Assembly: GCF_007828045.1 (NCBI RefSeq)
Contig: NZ_VITN01000015.1
Span: 110,189-174,188 of the forward strand
Source of the DNA: Nitrospirillum amazonense
GTDB lineage: Bacteria > Pseudomonadota > Alphaproteobacteria > Azospirillales > Azospirillaceae
Reading direction: 5' to 3'
DNA: 64,000 bases
In this document: positions 63,726 to 64,000 of the stretch, one piece after another
Layout of the letters: every line of letters begins with the position of its first letter
How positions within the stretch are numbered: position 1 is the stretch's first letter
Program-made: the position numbers and the translations under genes
The notes under the pieces: model-generated
The model's input: the letters and a program-made list of their open reading frames with translations, nothing else
Database searches by the model: none
What the model was told of the DNA's origin: nothing

Positions 63726-63905
63726 GGCAACTGCCTCCATGCTGTCCCGATGCAACTTCCCCAGCTTAGAAGGCCCGTGGTTAAAAAAAGGCTAAGGTCG
63801 CCCGATGGGTGTGCTTATAATGGTGTATACGACAAGAATTAAAATCTAAGGTTGATACTTGGCGTCACCCATAACTCCCGGGCGGCAATGCGGGCTTGCA
63901 CCGCT
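63726..63905. other. Upstream region of the EAL gene, downstream exon of the intron
   Basis: 180 bases between the EAL start and the intron end. A+T-rich near 63800-63850 (TATAATGGTG, GAATTAAAATC). No gene seen. Confidence 0.3.
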
Positions 63906-64000
63906 ATCGGGTAGGGGGAAGGTTCACACCTCCCCCCTCCCACACCACCGTACGTACGGTTCCGTATACGGCGGTTCATGAAGCGTGGTTTAGGCGTTGA
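63906..64000 (-). mobile_element. 3' end of a group II intron (domains V and VI), truncated by window edge
   Basis: Read on the minus strand, 63977-63944 is a 34-nt domain V. Its lower stem is ACCGCCGTA / TACGGTGGT, with a 2-nt CG bulge, upper stem TACG / CGTA and a GAAC loop. It is followed by domain VI (63943-63906): outer GGGA / TCCC stem, an inner G-rich stem and a GTGA tetraloop. An unpaired A at 63912 lies 7 nt before the 3' end (CCCGAT), matching the branch point. The intron body and reverse transcriptase would lie beyond 64000. The upstream fragment 63978-64000 is too short to read as protein. Confidence 0.85.
63944..63977 (-). ncRNA. Group II intron domain V
   Basis: 34-nt catalytic hairpin, with a CGC in place of the common AGC triad on the 5' side of the stem, and a 2-nt CG bulge on the 3' side. 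Length and bulge position match the family exactly. Confidence 0.82.

Overview
The window is very G+C-rich, tightly packed double-stranded chromosome-like DNA with strong Shine-Dalgarno sites and many ATGA/TGATG stop-start overlaps. The gene content (heavy-metal RND efflux, malonate decarboxylase, protocatechuate pathway, an MHYT hybrid kinase, RgpF-like glycan proteins, OhrR/Ohr) fits a free-living or plant-associated alphaproteobacterium. Azospirillaceae (Azospirillum, Nitrospirillum or Niveispirillum type) is my best guess, but that is an inference and not a sequence match.

Layout. 1-5555 (+): a CusCBA/CzcCBA-type tripartite metal efflux operon, entered in the middle of its outer-membrane component. 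5720-13844: a complete malonate utilisation locus, with madL-madM-gntR on the minus strand diverging from mdcACDEGBH on the plus strand. 13914-16721: a nitroreductase, an MFS carrier and WrbA. 16937-33954: a large catabolic block. It holds a TfdA-like dioxygenase and an SDR, then a minus-strand run (M20 hydrolase, amidohydrolase, MFS, TonB receptor, RutA-like flavin monooxygenase, TauD-like dioxygenase, RutB-like hydrolase). That run diverges from a plus-strand run (acetamidase/formamidase, Rieske oxygenase alpha subunit, DODA extradiol dioxygenase, PDR/VanB reductase), and an AraC regulator closes the block. 34111-43052: 4-hydroxybenzoate to beta-ketoadipate enol-lactone hydrolysis (pobR-like regulator, pobA, pcaHG, LysR, pcaBDC), interrupted by a pentapeptide-repeat gene and two decayed gene remnants. 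43363-54317: a cell-surface/export region with two paralogous RgpF-like proteins, a Sel1-repeat protein, a type I secretion adaptor and ABC exporter, a glycosyltransferase and a two-domain methyltransferase. 54320-58846: a quinone-oxidoreductase-like MDR protein with a divergent LysR, the ohrR/ohr peroxide pair, and a Gfo/Idh/MocA oxidoreductase. 59165-63725: a small DUF4870-like membrane protein, an MHYT hybrid histidine kinase, a truncated receiver fragment and a degenerate EAL-domain protein. 63906-64000: the 3' end (domains V and VI) of a group II intron on the minus strand, cut by the window edge.

How the parts work together. Malonate is imported by MadLM and decarboxylated on the MdcC carrier by MdcA/D/E, after prosthetic-group synthesis by MdcB, MdcG and MdcH. 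4-Hydroxybenzoate is converted by PobA to protocatechuate, cleaved by PcaHG, and carried by PcaB, PcaC and PcaD to beta-ketoadipate; the later pcaIJ/pcaF steps are not in the window. The 17-34 kb block has the parts of an uptake-plus-degradation system for an unknown amide- or ring-nitrogen-containing, probably aromatic, substrate. It is the best candidate here for an undescribed pathway. The most secure unusual signals are the intron 3' end, the pob/pca shared operator-like motifs, two eroded gene remnants beside the pentapeptide gene, the truncated receiver, and a repeated pattern of 12-18 bp tandem duplications.
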